Shown here: positions 25,792 to 35,024 of the stretch, piece by piece
Position numbering within the stretch: position 1 is the first letter of the stretch
How the letters are laid out: every line of letters starts with the position of its first letter
NCBI GenBank assembly: GCA_020055645.1
Contig: CM034546.1
Coordinates: 46,934,001 to 46,998,000, forward strand
Length of the DNA: 64,000 nt
Source: Tomocerus qinae
Lineage: Eukaryota > Arthropoda > Collembola > Entomobryomorpha > Tomoceridae
Direction of reading: 5' to 3'
Position numbers and translations under genes: made by a program
The notes under the pieces: generated by a model
Databases searched by the model: none
The model's input: only the letters and a program-made list of their open reading frames with translations
Told to the model about the DNA's origin: nothing

Positions 25792-26463
25792 TCAATTGGT
25801 ATGATTATTTTTCAAATAAACTATACCAATACCCAATTTAAGCGAAGGAATAATGTGAATGTTGCCATCTAAAAATTGTTGACGAAATCCATTGTCAATG
25901 ATTAGCGGATGTGGGTCAGCATCAAACTCGACTTTTGCTTCTGACAAACTGAAATCAAGGGCATCTTGAAGATGTACTCCATGTCGACCCCTGGGATTAG
26001 CATCATGGAGTAAAACTTGAACGTATTCAGTAAACGGGGTTTTAGATAAGTAGTGGATAAAGGAGGTAGACCCAGTAGGTCTCTGAAGAATGCAGACATT
26101 AAGAGCCCTGAATCTGGTAATTTTTTGTGATATTTAGTTATACGTTTAAAGTAAAGATAAACATGAAATAGGGTATATCCATCTACCGACATAACCGCCA
26201 TCAAATGCTGAATTAATTGTGGCAAGACGTTGCCTAAGACCACTTGTTTTGAGATGTGGCACATAATTTTGAATGCGCAAGGTAAGTTTAATGACATCTA
26301 ACTCCATTTTTGCAACGAAATTCGGTGACGTATCCAACAGATCGTCAAAATGGTTTCCATTGAACAAGAGGCACATTAAAAGGCAGTCTAATGCGCAAGA
26401 ATTGTTGCTCCATTGTATACCGACTTTCTTTCCTGTGGTCATACCTACGACATACGAAACCAT
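25792..26463 (-). CDS. small protein with USPL1-like Cys-box (broken)
   Basis: The N-terminus has IQWSNNSCALDCLLMCLLF (from residue 16), which resembles the catalytic Cys-box of the USPL1/C98 cysteine peptidases (W-x-N...C-x-L-D-C-x-L). A role as a ubiquitin- or SUMO-deconjugating enzyme is inferred from this motif alone. The frame closes after residue 92, but a 73-base intron (26114-26186, GTAGAT...TTACCAG, phase 1) joins it to DSGLLMSAFFRDLLGLPP. A one-base shift near 26060 then gives YLSKTPFTEYVQVLLHDANP, ending at a TGA at 25792. The expected length after splicing is about 199 residues. No catalytic His could be assigned. The upstream region is disrupted by an inserted element, so the true start may be lost. 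Confidence 0.5.
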
Positions 26464-26480
26464 TGATTTAATATTAGATA

Positions 26481-26873
26481 ATAGGCAGTTAGTTTTATCC
26501 CTTAGTGTAACTTTGGGCTTTGCGTAGGGTAAGTCTTTACGCGGCTTCCTTTTCGAAGCTTACTTACACTACGGTTACGTAGAATAGTTAGTGATTTTCC
26601 GTAAGTATTTGGTTGCTAGGTTCCATAATTTCGAAAATTAACTTTGTAGAAAAACATGAATAATGCCAGTCGCCTGGGTAACTACATCCTGGGAGGGCAC
26701 AAGGGCACTGCGTATGCCCGTAAGTCTGAAACGTATTGTAGTCATTTTTACGTTTCGTAACTCAATTTTTTTTGGCGTAGCCTAGGATTTTTACGGAAAG
26801 GGGAGGGGTTTGACGTAAGACTTACACTACGGGAGGCTCATTTTTACACTACGGGAAAAAACTAACTGCCTAA
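26481..26873. mobile_element. 393-base inverted-repeat element inserted in the transposon locus
   Basis: The left end TAGGCAGTTAGTTTTATCCC and the right end GGGAAAAAACTAACTGCCTA are inverted copies. Inside lie sub-terminal copies of a CCCGTAGTGTAAG-like motif in both orientations (near 26506, 26565, 26832 and 26850). TAGATA is present immediately outside both ends (26475-26480 and 26874-26879), a possible 6-base target duplication. No coding frame. It separates the Cys-box frame from the unknown acidic protein. Confidence 0.75.
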
Positions 26874-27043
26874 TAGATATTTGCACTGTTATTTAAATCA
26901 TATGTATATTTTTACATGATCGTCTGTTGTGCCTAAATTTATAATCACGTCTTTCTGCTCTTCTTTCCATTTGACCAACTAAGTGTTGGTAGCGCATTTC
27001 CCCTAAGGAAGACTAAAAAGGGAGGCAAGCGTTAGTAGCATCT

Positions 27044-27976
27044 CTATTCATTCTTTTTGTTTAATAAATATATTACGTCAAACTGCAGTGAGGAATGAAA
27101 TTTGCCGACCAAGTCTTCGGTTTGTAAGATTTCAGCACTGGAGCCAGCTTCCTTGAGTTTCAGTTCGATATAAAGATGCAACAGACCCAGGTTTCTATAG
27201 GAAGTTGAACGTACAGCAAAATCCACAGAACTGATGTTATTTTGTACATCTGTAGTCCAATTTAGGAAGGCGGTGTGAAAAAGTGAAAGCTGCCTAGCAG
27301 TGTATATCCAGTTAAGTCCCACCGTCAGGGGACGTAGGGGAACAAGGTTTAAATGTCGGGCTCTTCGGTCATTGTCCATATTTAGTGCAATATCTCTAAG
27401 ATATTCAAAAGTTTCTTCAAGGGCCCTTGTGAATATGTCATCGCGTATGTAATAGACAGAATCAGGATTTTTTAACCGAACGTTGACATAAACATTAAGA
27501 TTTGGTGTTGTCACTGGTCTAGATGTTTGAACAACCGGTGCTACATCCGGAGGATTAGTGGCATTAGCCTTTTTTGAATGTCCTAAAACGTCATCGACAA
27601 GGTCATTATTGTCATATTCCCAATCTTTGCCCCATGCGTTTAAGTTCTCTTCGCAAATGTCAGCTTCTGTAAGAAAGCGCTTGCACCATTCTTCAATAGA
27701 TCCAATTTCTTCTTCCCGACACCCTGACCGAGGAAATGATAATACCAATTTAAAATTTTTAGATGTGCGTTTATTACCCATACTTGCGCTGCTGCCATTA
27801 CCTGTAGTAACTTTAGCTTCGTTATTAGTTGAAATTCCTGTTTCAGCTACAAGCTCCTTGACTAGATTTTCTAACTCTGCTTCCACATCTTCGGTAATGA
27901 TCAAATCCGCATCTACATCTTCCGCGATTTGTATTGCACCACAGTCCAAATTAACATCTTCAAAGACAAAAGCCAT
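27044..27976 (-). CDS. unknown acidic protein of the transposon locus
   Basis: This open frame of about 310 codons starts at the ATG at 27976 (MAFVFEDVNLDCGAIQIAED); the frame extends three codons further upstream without another ATG. The first 60 residues are strongly acidic (EDVDADLIITEDVEAELENL). A Ser/Asn/Gly-rich linker follows, then a mixed region with WCKRFLTEADICEENLNAWG. The C-terminal 170 residues look folded and helical (DDIFTRALEETFEYLRDIAL, LNWIYTARQLSLFHTAFLNW). I do not recognise a family. It begins 71 bases after the transposase stop and is the only coding block in the locus without a frame break. A role as an accessory transposition or host-interaction protein is a guess from position. 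Confidence 0.65.
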   Translation of the reverse strand: MAFVFEDVNLDCGAIQIAEDVDADLIITEDVEAELENLVKELVAETGISTNNEAKVTTGNGSSASMGNKRTSKNFKLVLSFPRSGCREEEIGSIEEWCKRFLTEADICEENLNAWGKDWEYDNNDLVDDVLGHSKKANATNPPDVAPVVQTSRPVTTPNLNVYVNVRLKNPDSVYYIRDDIFTRALEETFEYLRDIALNMDNDRRARHLNLVPLRPLTVGLNWIYTARQLSLFHTAFLNWTTDVQNNISSVDFAVRSTSYRNLGLLHLYIELKLKEAGSSAEILQTEDLVGKFHSSLQFDVIYLLNKKNE

Positions 27977-28047
27977 TAAAATCACTTAATACATTACAAC
28001 ATTTGTTGTTTTTACATTTGATGGACCTCTTACCATTAGAGATATTA

Positions 28048-30942
28048 CTAGCTTCGCAAGAAACAGAAACGATTCCCAAATAATCTTCTCCCACGTCGCC
28101 TCTCCTTCCAAGATTCAACGATCTCCTTTAGTCGTGGTACTTTGCTTACCTCGTCATCCATAGTAGTGTTTTCGCTTTCACAATCTTCATTTCTTTTCCT
28201 TTTTGGTCGGGATGTTGGAATTCGATTTCCTCTTGCTCGAAAGTGTTGTAACATGTAGGTCGTCAGTATGTCTACCATAACGGCCAGTCGAGAAGGGGAC
28301 ACAATTTTGTGTCTAAGCACATTTTTCAGAATGCTGTTAAATATAATTTTTACGTCATTTGTTGGACTTATTGTTTAGGAATATGAAATACTTTATCTGT
28401 TTGGTAACTACCCAAAAAACTTTTCGACAAGTCCGTTGGTGAGTGCTTTTGCACTTGAATCTACAGCTCTAAAACAGAAATTTGCCCAAAGTGGAATATA
28501 TGGAGCATATGTCTGAAAAATGGTACACCAATTAATAATACCAAGGTATTAGCACATAGTAATGGCCCATTCAATGAGTGGTATTTACCTTTAAGAACGC
28601 TTTTAATAAATCGGGATTCCAAAATACACTGGGCTCCAGACCATCGACATCCATTCCTAGACATTTAGCTTCCTCTGCCATAATATGCATATATTGGCAT
28701 ATAACATTACATTGTTGATATGTTCTTGTTTTGCTTTGTGGCATTCCAATCTGAAATGACCGCTTAAAGTATTCCGTAGCGGGGGTCATATTCATACAAT
28801 TTAGTATATTTTCTTTTCCACATAGTTGACGGACGTAACTAGAAACAGTTGCTGACAGATATTGCATGTGTGAAACATGACACCACATGTAATAAACCCA
28901 TAAAAATCTTCAATGGTTTCGGCATCTATCATTAAAGCAAATGCATTGAGTGCAAGTTTTCTCTGTTGGGCAAGAATTACTTTGTCTTTTCCTAACTCTC
29001 GTGACAAGTTGTCGCTTAAGCTCTTCATCAGGTGAGAGCTGCACAGTGTGTGTAATACCTTATGAGGATAATCTTCTATTTTGATCAATCCTGCCGCCAG
29101 CATTGTAAGTTGATATATATATTCGTAAGGATCCATAGAGCAAAATACAGAAATGACGCTGTTCACAAGTGCCATTGAAAAATCACTATTTATTCTGAGA
29201 ATGTAATTGTTTGGCGAGATTTGCTCATCTAATGCAGATTTTAAAAGTTGAAGCCTATCACTGATAGCTTTAATATTATGGACCGAATTAACGAAAGTGA
29301 AGGCGGGGAGTATAAATCCTTTTCCCAGGCCATCACTGTGAGGCGTTGCTGCAGTATAAACCATGCTATATAAGTAAATAGGAGTTACAACTTGTGGATG
29401 CCGAGTAACGCTTCCAGTGCTGTCAAAATAGATTGTAGCATTTTTGCTTTTTAATATGTGTTTCACAAGTAGGTCAACAGCCGTTGTCGACAACATGGAA
29501 AATCGAAATCCTAGTGTATCGTTGTGGGGTTTTACATCTTTAATACTTGTTGTTAGTTCCCCTCTTTTGATAAGATCGGTAGTTGGGTCTTTGTCTAGCT
29601 TGCTATCTTGCCTTACTTCATGTAATATGGTCCGGCCAACGTTAATCCCAGGATACATTCCAATACTAGTTTTGTTGCGTCCAACGTCTTTGCTTGCCCT
29701 AATGCTCCAAACCATTGAACCTATGTCCTCAATAATAGCTTTGGCATTATCTCTGTCTACACCGGTACATCTGTAAGCATGTGCATCCTCATCTGGAAGA
29801 AGGTAATGATTTCGAGTTCCCTGTTCTGTCACGGAAATTTTTACCTCTGAACCTTCTTGCGGCATTTCCTTAAGGTGGCATGAAAATGCCACTTTACACC
29901 TTCCAGCCTTGTAGGAACAACCGCCATAAAATTTTATCGCGGCCCCAACGCTATTGGGATTTTTTAATTTTCTAGCTCCAGTAGACCTAGCGAACTCGAT
30001 TCCCTCATGATGTTCTTCTAGTAAAGGCCTCATGATGCTGGTAAGTTTTAAATGTTTCGGCTTTCTCGTAATGTCATCGATTGCTTTTGTAAATTGATTA
30101 TTTCGGAAGTCCCAAATGTTTCTCCAATTCTCCGCAGAAACTGTAACACTGTATTTTTTACTTCGAGCATTTATTGCAGTGTTACATTCTACAGAAGGTG
30201 TTTGTTCACATTCTTCTTGTTGCACAACCGTCTCGTTTGACTTTCTAAGCGATGGGGATCTGATGTCATTGGCCGAATTTTTTGGTAAATTATTGTTTTC
30301 TCTGGTAGACTCCTCTTCGCGACATTCTTGCGGTTCTGAAACTGTTGCGATTGGATCATCTGTGGGGCATACAGATGAAGCTTTAACTGTCGTCACTGAC
30401 TGAACCCATTGTTGGAATTTTGCATTACGCTTGAAAGACACAGCCATTAGTTTTGATCTACTCTCTGCTTCAGTTTTCTTTAACACGAATACAGTGTCAA
30501 TTAGTTTTTTCCAATCTGTCCTGCTCCACTTCTCAATGTCCTTAAGGTCATAATCTTTGATGTAGTTTTCTATTGCTGGTATAGCACATGTTTGTGTACA
30601 AAATTTTTTATTTGCTATTTTGCACTTGCATACCTTGGTGGAATGTAGAGCATGGTGCTTGTCCATATCATAAAATTGTGGTGTGCGTAGATGTTCCAGT
30701 GCCGTAGGAGCTGCAATTTTTATTTGCAAAGGTATACTCATCTGGACACCCGTGGTTAGGTTTATTGGCAATGCGGGAGGTCTGTTAACCTGTAGGTCTC
30801 TAAACTGTTCAAATCTAGGTATATATGGAGTTTGGCGATTAGATTTGGGTATTAAAGGGACAAAATGGTTGCAAGCCGAACCAAATGAAATGTCAGCTGG
30901 ACGCATATGTAATGCCAGAGGTGGTCTTAGAGCCCATTCCTA
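28048..30942 (-). CDS. Mutator-like (MULE) DDE transposase, spliced, with frameshifts
   Basis: The enzyme would cut and join DNA at the element's ends. Its N-terminal part carries Cys clusters (KVCKCKIANKKFCTQTC) and a WRKY/GCM1-like DNA-binding pattern (FYGGCSYKAGRCKVAFSC...NH). The catalytic core shows D1 in IYFDSTGSV (codon at 29424), D2 in SDFSMALVNSV (29184), the C-x2-H of the MULE family in CSSHLMKSL (29043-29032), and E in NGLVEKFFG (28425). The exon to 28589 is followed by introns 28513-28588 (76 bases, phase 0) and 28334-28411 (78 bases, phase 2). Both keep the frame and restore the E motif. The frame ends at 28048 after a basic tail (KERRRGRR). A one-base shift near 28900 interrupts the core between C-x2-H and E. 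The start of this frame carries the OTU catalytic His, so it was probably fused to the preceding OTU frame. Confidence 0.8.
28334..28411 (-). other. intron 2 of the MULE transposase
   Basis: Donor TTTTTTGG/GTAGTT, acceptor TATTTAACAG/CATT, 78 bases, phase 2. It joins VEKFFG to ILKNVL across a split glycine codon. Confidence 0.85.
28513..28588 (-). other. intron 1 of the MULE transposase
   Basis: Donor AAG/GTAAATACC, acceptor TTTTTCAG/ACA, 76 bases, phase 0. It joins KAFLK to TYAPYIPLW. Confidence 0.85.
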
Positions 30943-31640
30943 TTTTGAAGAAATTTCCAACTCGTTTCCATGTAGTTCTCTAATCGTTCAGACGTTAAGC
31001 TATTGGGAAGGTTTAAATAAATGTACACAGGGCACTGAAAAAGCATCGAGGCAGCCAAAACATGTTCGCTTTCGCCCCAGTTTGGACTTTTAAGTGCTTT
31101 AATAACCAACTCCGATATAGGATTCACTGGTGACTCTAAAACTTGTCCGGCATTTTCATGAAGCGCAACAGCTTTAAAATAATCCTCGTTATATATTATT
31201 ATGGCCGCAATCAAGAATCTCATTGCATTTGAGTAGGCAATGGTGCCGGTACTTAACATGGAGAGACTATCATAAAAACAGTCACCCTGAGCCCTTACAG
31301 TGCATGGTTGTAAGTCCGTAGTTAGTTGACCTGGGAGCATTCCAAACGACTCAGGATCAACTGGTATGTCACTTGCAAGTACTCGACTGACTCCACAAAT
31401 TTTCATGAGAAGATCTACGTCTTCCTTCCAAGTTTTCATAATGTTTTTTAATCGACGTACGTCTGACCCAACAGAAGGCAATTGCCTGAGAGCCATGCGG
31501 TGATAACTGTTACCTAAATCCTTGAAACCAGGTGTATTAATAATATCTTTAACTACTGATTCGCATTTGGCATTGTTGGTATTATCGTCATCTTCGTCAG
31601 CAACTTCATTGTTTTCAATATGTTTCCACCCTATTTTCAT
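30927..31640 (-). CDS. OTU-type cysteine peptidase domain
   Basis: The catalytic Asp-Cys loop of OTU deubiquitinases is visible as VRAQGDCFYDSLSML (Cys codon 31280-31278). It is followed by the expected helix (AMRFLIAAIIIY) and by WGESEHVLAASMLFQCPVYI, which matches the OTU 'WGg..el.AlA..l...I.vy' stretch. The catalytic His (CNHFVPLIP, codon 30867) lies in the first residues of the next frame, so a one-base shift at 30930-30942 splits the domain. About 90 acidic and basic residues precede it. Its frame is open from about 31700 and overlaps the end of the upstream repeat protein by about 85 bases in another frame. Together these blocks look like one long protein broken by indels, or joined by splicing I could not resolve. 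The role is cleavage of ubiquitin-like tags; the target is unknown. Confidence 0.75.
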   Translation of the reverse strand: MKIGWKHIENNEVADEDDDNTNNAKCESVVKDIINTPGFKDLGNSYHRMALRQLPSVGSDVRRLKNIMKTWKEDVDLLMKICGVSRVLASDIPVDPESFGMLPGQLTTDLQPCTVRAQGDCFYDSLSMLSTGTIAYSNAMRFLIAAIIIYNEDYFKAVALHENAGQVLESPVNPISELVIKALKSPNWGESEHVLAASMLFQCPVYIYLNLPNSLTSERLENYMETSWKFLQNRNGL

Positions 31641-33826
31641 TGGCTGTTGGCAAGTGGTAGGCGGTATTGCAAGAAGGATTAGCTTCGGGAAAGTTTGTCA
31701 CATTTTCGATTTTCGACAGATTCGTTGATTCATATTGTAGCTGCTGTGATCTTGAACGAGTCACTTGTTGCAAGTAGTCTACCATTTTTTTAAAATTTGT
31801 AGAAATCGTTTTGAGATATGGGTTAACTTCTTCTACTGGGGTAGTATGCCCTACCTCATTCCCAACATGCTGGGCATTTTCTTGTGAACTTATGTCAATC
31901 GGATTTTCTGTATTTTTTTCGACATTGACAATATCTTTTTCAAACTGTTCGGTTTCGTTGCCAACATCAGCACCGAAATGAACCCGCCTGCGCCTGAAAG
32001 ACGACGTATTTCTATTTTGTCTAGCAGTGGCTGTTTGTCCATCTTGTTGGTTTGAAGATGACGTGTTTCTATTTTGTCTAGCAGTGGCTGTTTGTCCATC
32101 TTGTTGGTTTGCAGTTGACGTGTTTCTATTTTGTCTAGCAGTGGCTGTTTGTCCATCTTGTTGGTTTGAAGATGACGTGTTTCTATTTTGTCTAGCAGTG
32201 GCTGTTTGTCCATCTTGTTGGTTTGAAGATGACGTGTTTCTATTTTGTCTAGCAGTGGCTGTTTGTCCATCTTGTTGGTTTGAAGATGACGCGGTTCTAT
32301 TTTGTCTAGCAGTGGCTGTTTGTCCATCTTGTTGGTTTGAAGATGACGCGTTTCTATTTTGTCTAGCAGTGGCTGTTTGTCCATCTTGTTGGTTTGAAGA
32401 TGACGTGTTTCTATTTTGTCTAGCAGTGGCTGTTTGTCCATCTTGTTGGTTTGAAGATGACGCGTTTCTATTTTGTCTAGCAGTGGCGGTTTGTCTATTT
32501 GGTTGGTTTACAGATGCGAGATTGCTGTTAACTTGATTAGCAGCTGCTGATTGTTCAAATTGTCCACTTACATGGGACTGACCGCTTTGATATTCGCGGC
32601 TGTGACTCAAAAAGGATTCATTCCTGTTATCACCAGCTGTAGCTGTTAGCACACCTCGGCGAGTAGACGACCCATTACTTTGGTTCCTGCCAATAGAAGC
32701 TGTGTTAACATCTCGCCTATTAGCAGATAAGTCATTTCTTACATTTTCACCAGTAGTAACACTGTGGTGGTCAAACATTAATTTCTCTTCTAGGTTAAAT
32801 AAATTAGCTCCTAACTGACTTCTCCGATTGTGGTTGTCAATCAATGGGACATTTTCTTGTCTGTTTTGAGCTCTGTTAAATCTTCGAATAAATCTTTCTT
32901 TTGCAGCAGCTACCCTTTCTTTGATAACAGCTGCCCTTTCAGAGGCAGACTTCCACCATTGATTTTGACGAATCCACTCAGTTGGTCTTAGAAACATTTC
33001 TCTATCTCCTCCAGGGCTCCAATGATCTGGATCAATGAAATTCAGCTTTTCCATCAAATTTTTACTTAAATGACCTAATTTCTCCCATACTTCGTCTTTC
33101 ACACTATGGACATGGTTGTCTATAGAAGCTGTTCTGGGTATTTCAGCTTCTCTTGGTAGTCGACTTTCTTTGGCCAATTCCCGCAACCATTCACGTTCTA
33201 ATCTTAATAGCCTTTCTTGCTCTTTCTGAAAATCTTGGTTCCCTGTGCATGGGGAAGCGGCTTCTTTATGGTCAAAGTAAGATGCATAATATGGCCGACC
33301 ATCATCCTTTTTGTATTTATCTTCGTTGAAATATGATGCAAAATACGGTGCGTCATCTCTATAAATACTGTTGTTGGAGGTACTTGTAGAATAAGGAATA
33401 TGAGATGGTGCAGCCTTTTTCTTGCTATTTGCTTGCTTTTCCTGATTCCTGAAGTACTGCATTTGACGGTCAAAATTTGAAGTATTTCCTTTGAATGGAG
33501 ACAGGCTAACTTTCTGTCTTCGACGAGTTTCTGCACTGTCGGGGATAGACGGCATCCGAAACCGGTTTGCTGTTGCTAACTCTTGCTGATGGACGGCTTT
33601 CATTGTTATCAGTGGAATGGAAATCATTCTTTTTGTGCTTCGCCGTTTCATTTTCAGCAAACCCTCCAAAAATTATTGCTGCTTCAGCAGTCTCTGTTAT
33701 TTCATGTACAATGTACTCGTATTCTTCAGGTATAGGCGGTAAAGGCCTATCTTGAAAATCTGGTTTGCTAATGGCCGTGATTGTACCGTACCCAGTTGAA
33801 AAGGATTTGATGGATTCATAATCGTT
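31615..33826 (-). CDS. disordered protein with 19-residue tandem repeats
   Basis: The main frame runs from about 33669 (no ATG at that point; first ATG at 33651) to a stop at 31615. An upstream frame (33826-33600, beginning AENDYESIKSF and including DFQDRPLPPIPEEYEY) also reads as protein and starts at a possible acceptor (TTTTACGCAG). The real N-terminus is therefore probably further upstream, joined by a one-base shift near 33590. The protein is hydrophilic and rich in Asn, Gln, Arg and Ser. Its centre holds about nine copies of DGQTATARQNRNTSSSNQQ (31990-32510). N-terminal features include three 'APYFASYF'-like motifs (YFASYFNEDKYKK, YYASYFDHKEA) and a Trp-rich stretch (WIRQNQWWKSASERAAVIKE). 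No enzymatic domain is seen. It could be a scaffold or DNA-binding N-terminal part of the transposition protein. Confidence 0.6.
31990..32510 (-). repeat. 57-base in-frame coding minisatellite
   Basis: About nine copies of a 57-base unit (TAGCAGTGGCTGTTTGTCCA recurs every 57 bases from 32022 on the + strand). It encodes the 19-residue repeat of the disordered protein. Copy differences are few: GTG/GCG in the Thr/Ala codon and one GCAGTT unit at 32111. Confidence 0.95.
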
Positions 33827-33830
33827 CTCT

Positions 33831-34114
33831 GCGTAAAAATCATAATAATTTCGTTATGCCAAAAATTTCTAATTCATATTTAATTTTGATAGTCAAAATT
33901 AAGGTATTTTAATAATGACTGTCATAACTATTGCATCTTCCTGTTAGTCAATATTAATCAACTTTAGCAGGTAAAGTAGGTGGGTGGGAGTGCCCAATTT
34001 GGCTTATTTCTGAATTTATTTTTGCGGTGTGGGTGCTGGTAGAACCTATTTCACGACTTTGCACGGTGAGAATGGCCAAAATTACAACGATTTTTATTCA
34101 TTTCGTATTTAGCT
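33831..34114. other. spacer 5' of the transposon locus
   Basis: AT-rich DNA; probable promoter or 5' intron region of the - strand locus. No clear TATA or initiator was identified. Confidence 0.35.
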
Positions 34115-34398
34115 GTTGTGTGCAATTAGTTTCAAATGCGTTGTGTGAAATTAGTTTCAAATGCGTTGTGTGAAATTAGTTTCCAATGTGTAGGGTGCAA
34201 TTAGTTTCAAATGCGTTGTGTGCAATTAGTTTCCAATGTGTTGGGTGCAATTAGTTTCAAATGCGTAGTGTGCAATTAGTTTCCAAAGTGTAGGGTGCAA
34301 TTAGTTTCAAATGCGTTGTGTGCAATTAGTTTCCAATGTGTTGGGTGCAATTAGTTTCAAATGCGTAGTGTGCAATTAGTTTCCAAAGTGTAGGGTGG
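34115..34398. repeat. 25-base minisatellite with 100-base higher-order unit
   Basis: The basic unit TGCAATTAGTTTCAAATGCG plus five bases (TTGTG or TAGTG) repeats about 11 times. Variants alternate (CAAATGCG, CCAATGTG, CAAATGCG, CCAAAGTG), giving a 100-base block present twice in a row at about 34199-34298 and 34299-34398. Confidence 0.93.
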
Positions 34399-34668
34399 AA
34401 TTTAAAACTCCAATACCAAACATTTAAGGCTTACCCAAGTATTGGCAAATCAAAATATATGTTAGCACTAGCAGCATAAAAATCTGATGAGTACAGCTGA
34501 AGAAATTCAGCTGGATGTGAAACCTTAACATGCTATTTGATAGTCGGTATGTATTTTAATTAATTGGTGTTTTGGTAAAAAAGTTTCTATCTTGGATTTC
34601 GAGGAGGGACAGGGAGGACATTTACCCCCTAAAACCTTAAAACTTTTCTCCTTTTCCTTTCTTGCTTT
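34399..34668. other. spacer between the transposon locus and the Penelope-like element
   Basis: AT-rich DNA with no gene. A purine-rich stretch (GGAGGGACAGGGAGGACA, about 34602) is the only notable feature. Confidence 0.4.
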
Positions 34669-35024
34669 TATGCTTTTTAGTTTTCCTTAGATAAATAAAT
34701 GAAAGATGAAAACCGAAATCAATCCAAATCCCGACAGCTTGTTTACTCAACCAGTCATCAACATGTCTTTTTTAATTTATTCAGTAATCGATTTCGCATA
34801 GGGCATCATCAGACTGTTGAAAATAATTACATTATAATACATAAATTAAAAATGAGGATTTTATAAATGAATAATAATTGTTCAATCAGAACATCGAATC
34901 AGTCATATGCTACACTTGTACTTTGTATTTTTTATGTATTATTACCATTAGTAGAAAAACTCATAACACTAACCTTATTATGTAAATTAACAATGTTGGA
35001 GGTAAGAGTAGTTAGTAATTTTGA
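34669..35024 (-). repeat. Penelope-like element terminal repeat, copy A (356 bases)
   Basis: Starts TATGCTTTTTAGTTTTCCTT and ends GTTAGTAATTTTGA (+ strand). It is repeated directly at 35025 with only a few differences (for example AATCAGTCA against AATCAGCCA, CAATGTTGG against CAATGATGG). It contains a hammerhead-like motif. Confidence 0.93.
34748..34819 (-). ncRNA. hammerhead-ribozyme-like fold, copy A
   Basis: On the - strand, CAACAGT is followed by the core CTGATGA, a short helix II with loop (GCCCTATGC), and GAAA. Then ATCGA and, 26 bases later, TTGAT form helix III, and ACTGGTTG closes helix I with the first segment. The order and pairing match a type I hammerhead. Degenerate points are an extra T after CTGATGA, only two pairs in helix II, and a G at the cleavage-site position, which normally blocks cleavage. 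Hammerhead motifs are known in the terminal repeats of Penelope-like elements. Confidence 0.55.

Larger units (their letters stand above)
25792..33830 (-). mobile_element. large Mutator-like transposon locus with peptidase genes
   Basis: Five adjacent same-strand coding blocks cover 8 kb with little space between them: repeat-rich protein, OTU peptidase, DDE transposase, unknown acidic protein and Cys-box protein. Mutator-superfamily transposases are typed by D, D, C-x2-H and E in the catalytic core, all present here. I could not identify terminal inverted repeats for the whole element; the limits given are those of the coding blocks. Minisatellite DNA (34115-34398) lies just 5' of it and a smaller inverted-repeat element has inserted at 26481-26873. 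Whether all five blocks belong to one element is inferred from strand and spacing. Confidence 0.6.

Noticed and set aside
29444-31093. + strand frames opposite the transposase and OTU frames
   Set aside because: The opposite strand carries recognisable catalytic motifs; these frames have none.
32027-32536. A + strand frame of 169 codons and a second - strand frame of 183 codons across the 57-base repeat
   Set aside because: Both are shadows of the 19-residue repeat frame. Because 57 is divisible by three, all frames stay open.
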